A DNA stretch of 44,340 nt from Acetobacter sp. (lineage in GTDB: Bacteria; Pseudomonadota; Alphaproteobacteria; RF32; CAG-239): assembly GCA_023665325.1 (NCBI GenBank), contig JAMPED010000001.1, positions 106,695-151,034 of the forward strand, given 5' to 3'. A program made the position numbers and the translations under genes. The notes below the pieces were generated by a model. That model was given only the letters and a program-made list of their open reading frames with translations. It was not told where the DNA came from and ran no database searches. Of the stretch, positions 43,214 through 44,340 are shown piece by piece. Position 1 is the stretch's first letter. Each line of letters begins with the position of its first letter.

Positions 43214-44340
43214 ATGAAAAATAAACTTTTAATTACAACAGCATTAGTGGCAGTTGCTTTTTCAACACCAACTATGGCAGAAGAACAAAAAATTGTAGTG
43301 TCTGGTGGGACATTAACGATTTCTGAGAATATTAAAAATGTTGATACAACAGAAAAAGGAAAAGCAGCAGGGGCTGTCTTTAATGAGGGGACCTTGCAAA
43401 TAGAAGACAGCGTGGAATTTTCAGAAAATAAAGGACAGCAAAGCGCCGCAATTTACAACTATAATGGTGGTAAATTATCAGCAGGGAATAATGTTAAATT
43501 TACAAAAAACACTGCGACAAAATCAGCTGGTGGGGCTGTACAAAATTTCGGTAACGCCGTGTTTGGTGATGACGTAGAATTTAACAATAATACTGCCGGT
43601 TGGGGTGGCGCTGCGATATATGCTGGTGGAAATACCACAGATGGACATTCTACTATTATCGGAAATAATGCTAAATTTATCAACAATGCACTAACCGCAG
43701 ATGATAGTTTTGGTGGCGCCATTTTTATTGAAAATGATAATAAAGCAGAAAACGTAACATTAGAGATTGGTAACAATGCTACTTTTGAAAATAATACTGC
43801 AAAAACAGAAGGCGGTGCTATTTATATTAAAGATGAAGTAACGGCAACGTTAGGCGAAGGTGCGACGTTTAAGAAAAATTCTGCAGGTCAAGGTGGTGCT
43901 ATATACACTTTAAGTGATTTGGCTATTAACAATGCAACATTTGAAGAAAATGAAGCAACACAATCTTGGGGTGGAGCTATATTTAACGGCAGTTTCGCAG
44001 AAATTAATAATTCAAAATTTAGTAAAAATAAAGCCGCATATGGGGCTGCTGTCGTATCAGCATTAGGTAGTGAACTCATTCTCAACAATTCAGAATTTAC
44101 AGAAAACGAAGCCGAAGAACAAGGAACTGTTGCTGTTTTTGGAAAAGCTACATTGTCAAATGTTGACTTTATCCAAAATAATACAACGCTTGCTAGTGGT
44201 GATGGTGCCGGTGCATTATTCTTAGGTGCTAAGTCACAAACAACTGTTAGTGGGGGCTTATTTAAGGGTAATACTTCTGAGGCAGAAGGTGGAGCTATTG
44301 CAATGCGTAAAGCTTCAATGGCAAATAATAGTGCTGCTAA
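43214..44340 (+). CDS. Pmp-like beta-helix surface protein/autotransporter passenger (3' end outside window)
   Basis: ATG at 43214 with AAAGGAAG upstream; the frame stays open for 375 codons to the window edge. Signal peptide MKNKLLITTALVAVAFSTPT-MA. The rest is a tandem repeat of ~25-35 residues built on GGA(I/V) and F-x-x-N: about ten G-G-A(-I) units (GGAIFIE, GGAIYIK, GGAIYTL) and eleven F-x-x-N units (FTKN, FNNN, FENN, FKKN, FEEN). This is the repeat of chlamydial polymorphic membrane proteins, which fold as a right-handed beta-helix and act as adhesins. A C-terminal beta-barrel is expected beyond the window. A/Asn-rich composition differs from its neighbours. Confidence 0.85.
   Translation, partial: MKNKLLITTALVAVAFSTPTMAEEQKIVVSGGTLTISENIKNVDTTEKGKAAGAVFNEGTLQIEDSVEFSENKGQQSAAIYNYNGGKLSAGNNVKFTKNTATKSAGGAVQNFGNAVFGDDVEFNNNTAGWGGAAIYAGGNTTDGHSTIIGNNAKFINNALTADDSFGGAIFIENDNKAENVTLEIGNNATFENNTAKTEGGAIYIKDEVTATLGEGATFKKNSAGQGGAIYTLSDLAINNATFEENEATQSWGGAIFNGSFAEINNSKFSKNKAAYGAAVVSALGSELILNNSEFTENEAEEQGTVAVFGKATLSNVDFIQNNTTLASGDGAGALFLGAKSQTTVSGGLFKGNTSEAEGGAIAMRKASMANNSAA

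Noticed and set aside
43459..44088. Antisense Ala/Pro-rich frames in the pmp gene
   Set aside because: They are the mirrored reading of the GGA/FxxN repeats. The plus frame has a signal peptide, RBS and repeat periodicity.

Overview
The window looks like a chromosomal segment of a low-GC, host- or gut-associated, fermentative alphaproteobacterium. This is an inference from gene content. The proton-translocating transhydrogenase is split into three genes (pntAA-pntAB-pntB), as in alphaproteobacteria, and a DUF2066 protein sits beside a PerM permease. A class III (oxygen-sensitive) ribonucleotide reductase with its activase and a pta-ackA pair point to anaerobic fermentation. No rRNA, tRNA, insertion sequence, prophage or CRISPR array was seen.

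Layout. 1-745: a truncated HxlR regulator diverging from a secreted NTF2-like protein. 917-4490: a tight six-gene operon (ArsF-like thioredoxin-fold protein, CcdA/ArsG-like membrane protein, ArsR repressor, two ArsP-type permeases, small thioredoxin). It fits (organo)arsenical or related soft-metal(loid) detoxification, and three of its proteins carry extra cysteine clusters. 4545-8715: Nudix hydrolase, AnmK, MmcQ/YjbR-like protein, a 49-residue lipoprotein, and a succinylglutamate-desuccinylase-like M14 enzyme. 8710-12905: a minus-strand block with a GNAT protein behind a structured RNA and terminator, two lipoproteins, a CoaD-HD fusion and a small membrane protein. 13054-16699: an M50-like protease, an ldcA plus Mur-ligase pair, and a TetR regulator. 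16704-20756: transhydrogenase and a paired short chromate transporter. 20860-25944: TypA, a membrane protein, an OmpA lipoprotein and a GtrII-like glucosyltransferase. 25986-32067: ackA/pta, DUF2066, PerM, a duplicated membrane-protein pair and a second GNAT. 32221-36139: LepA, secreted proteins and a HAD phosphatase. 36542-40242: nrdD in two pieces, nrdG and a VanX-like dipeptidase. 40383-44340: gyrB, a long structured leader RNA, and the start of a Pmp-like surface protein.

How they work together. AnmK, LdcA, the Mur ligase and the VanX-like dipeptidase together suggest active peptidoglycan turnover and recycling. The nrd operon carries two near-identical NrdR boxes placed exactly on its -35 and -10. 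Three genes (typA, the 9480 GNAT gene and the pmp gene) have a terminator-like hairpin with a U-tract very close to the start codon and a candidate promoter farther upstream, which suggests attenuation.

The items I would look at first are: the class III RNR whose glycyl-radical domain is a separate cistron in the same frame after a TAG; the roughly 270-nt switchable leader RNA before the pmp gene; the structured RNA upstream of the GNAT gene; the CoaD-HD phosphohydrolase fusion; and the cysteine-cluster theme across the ars-like operon.
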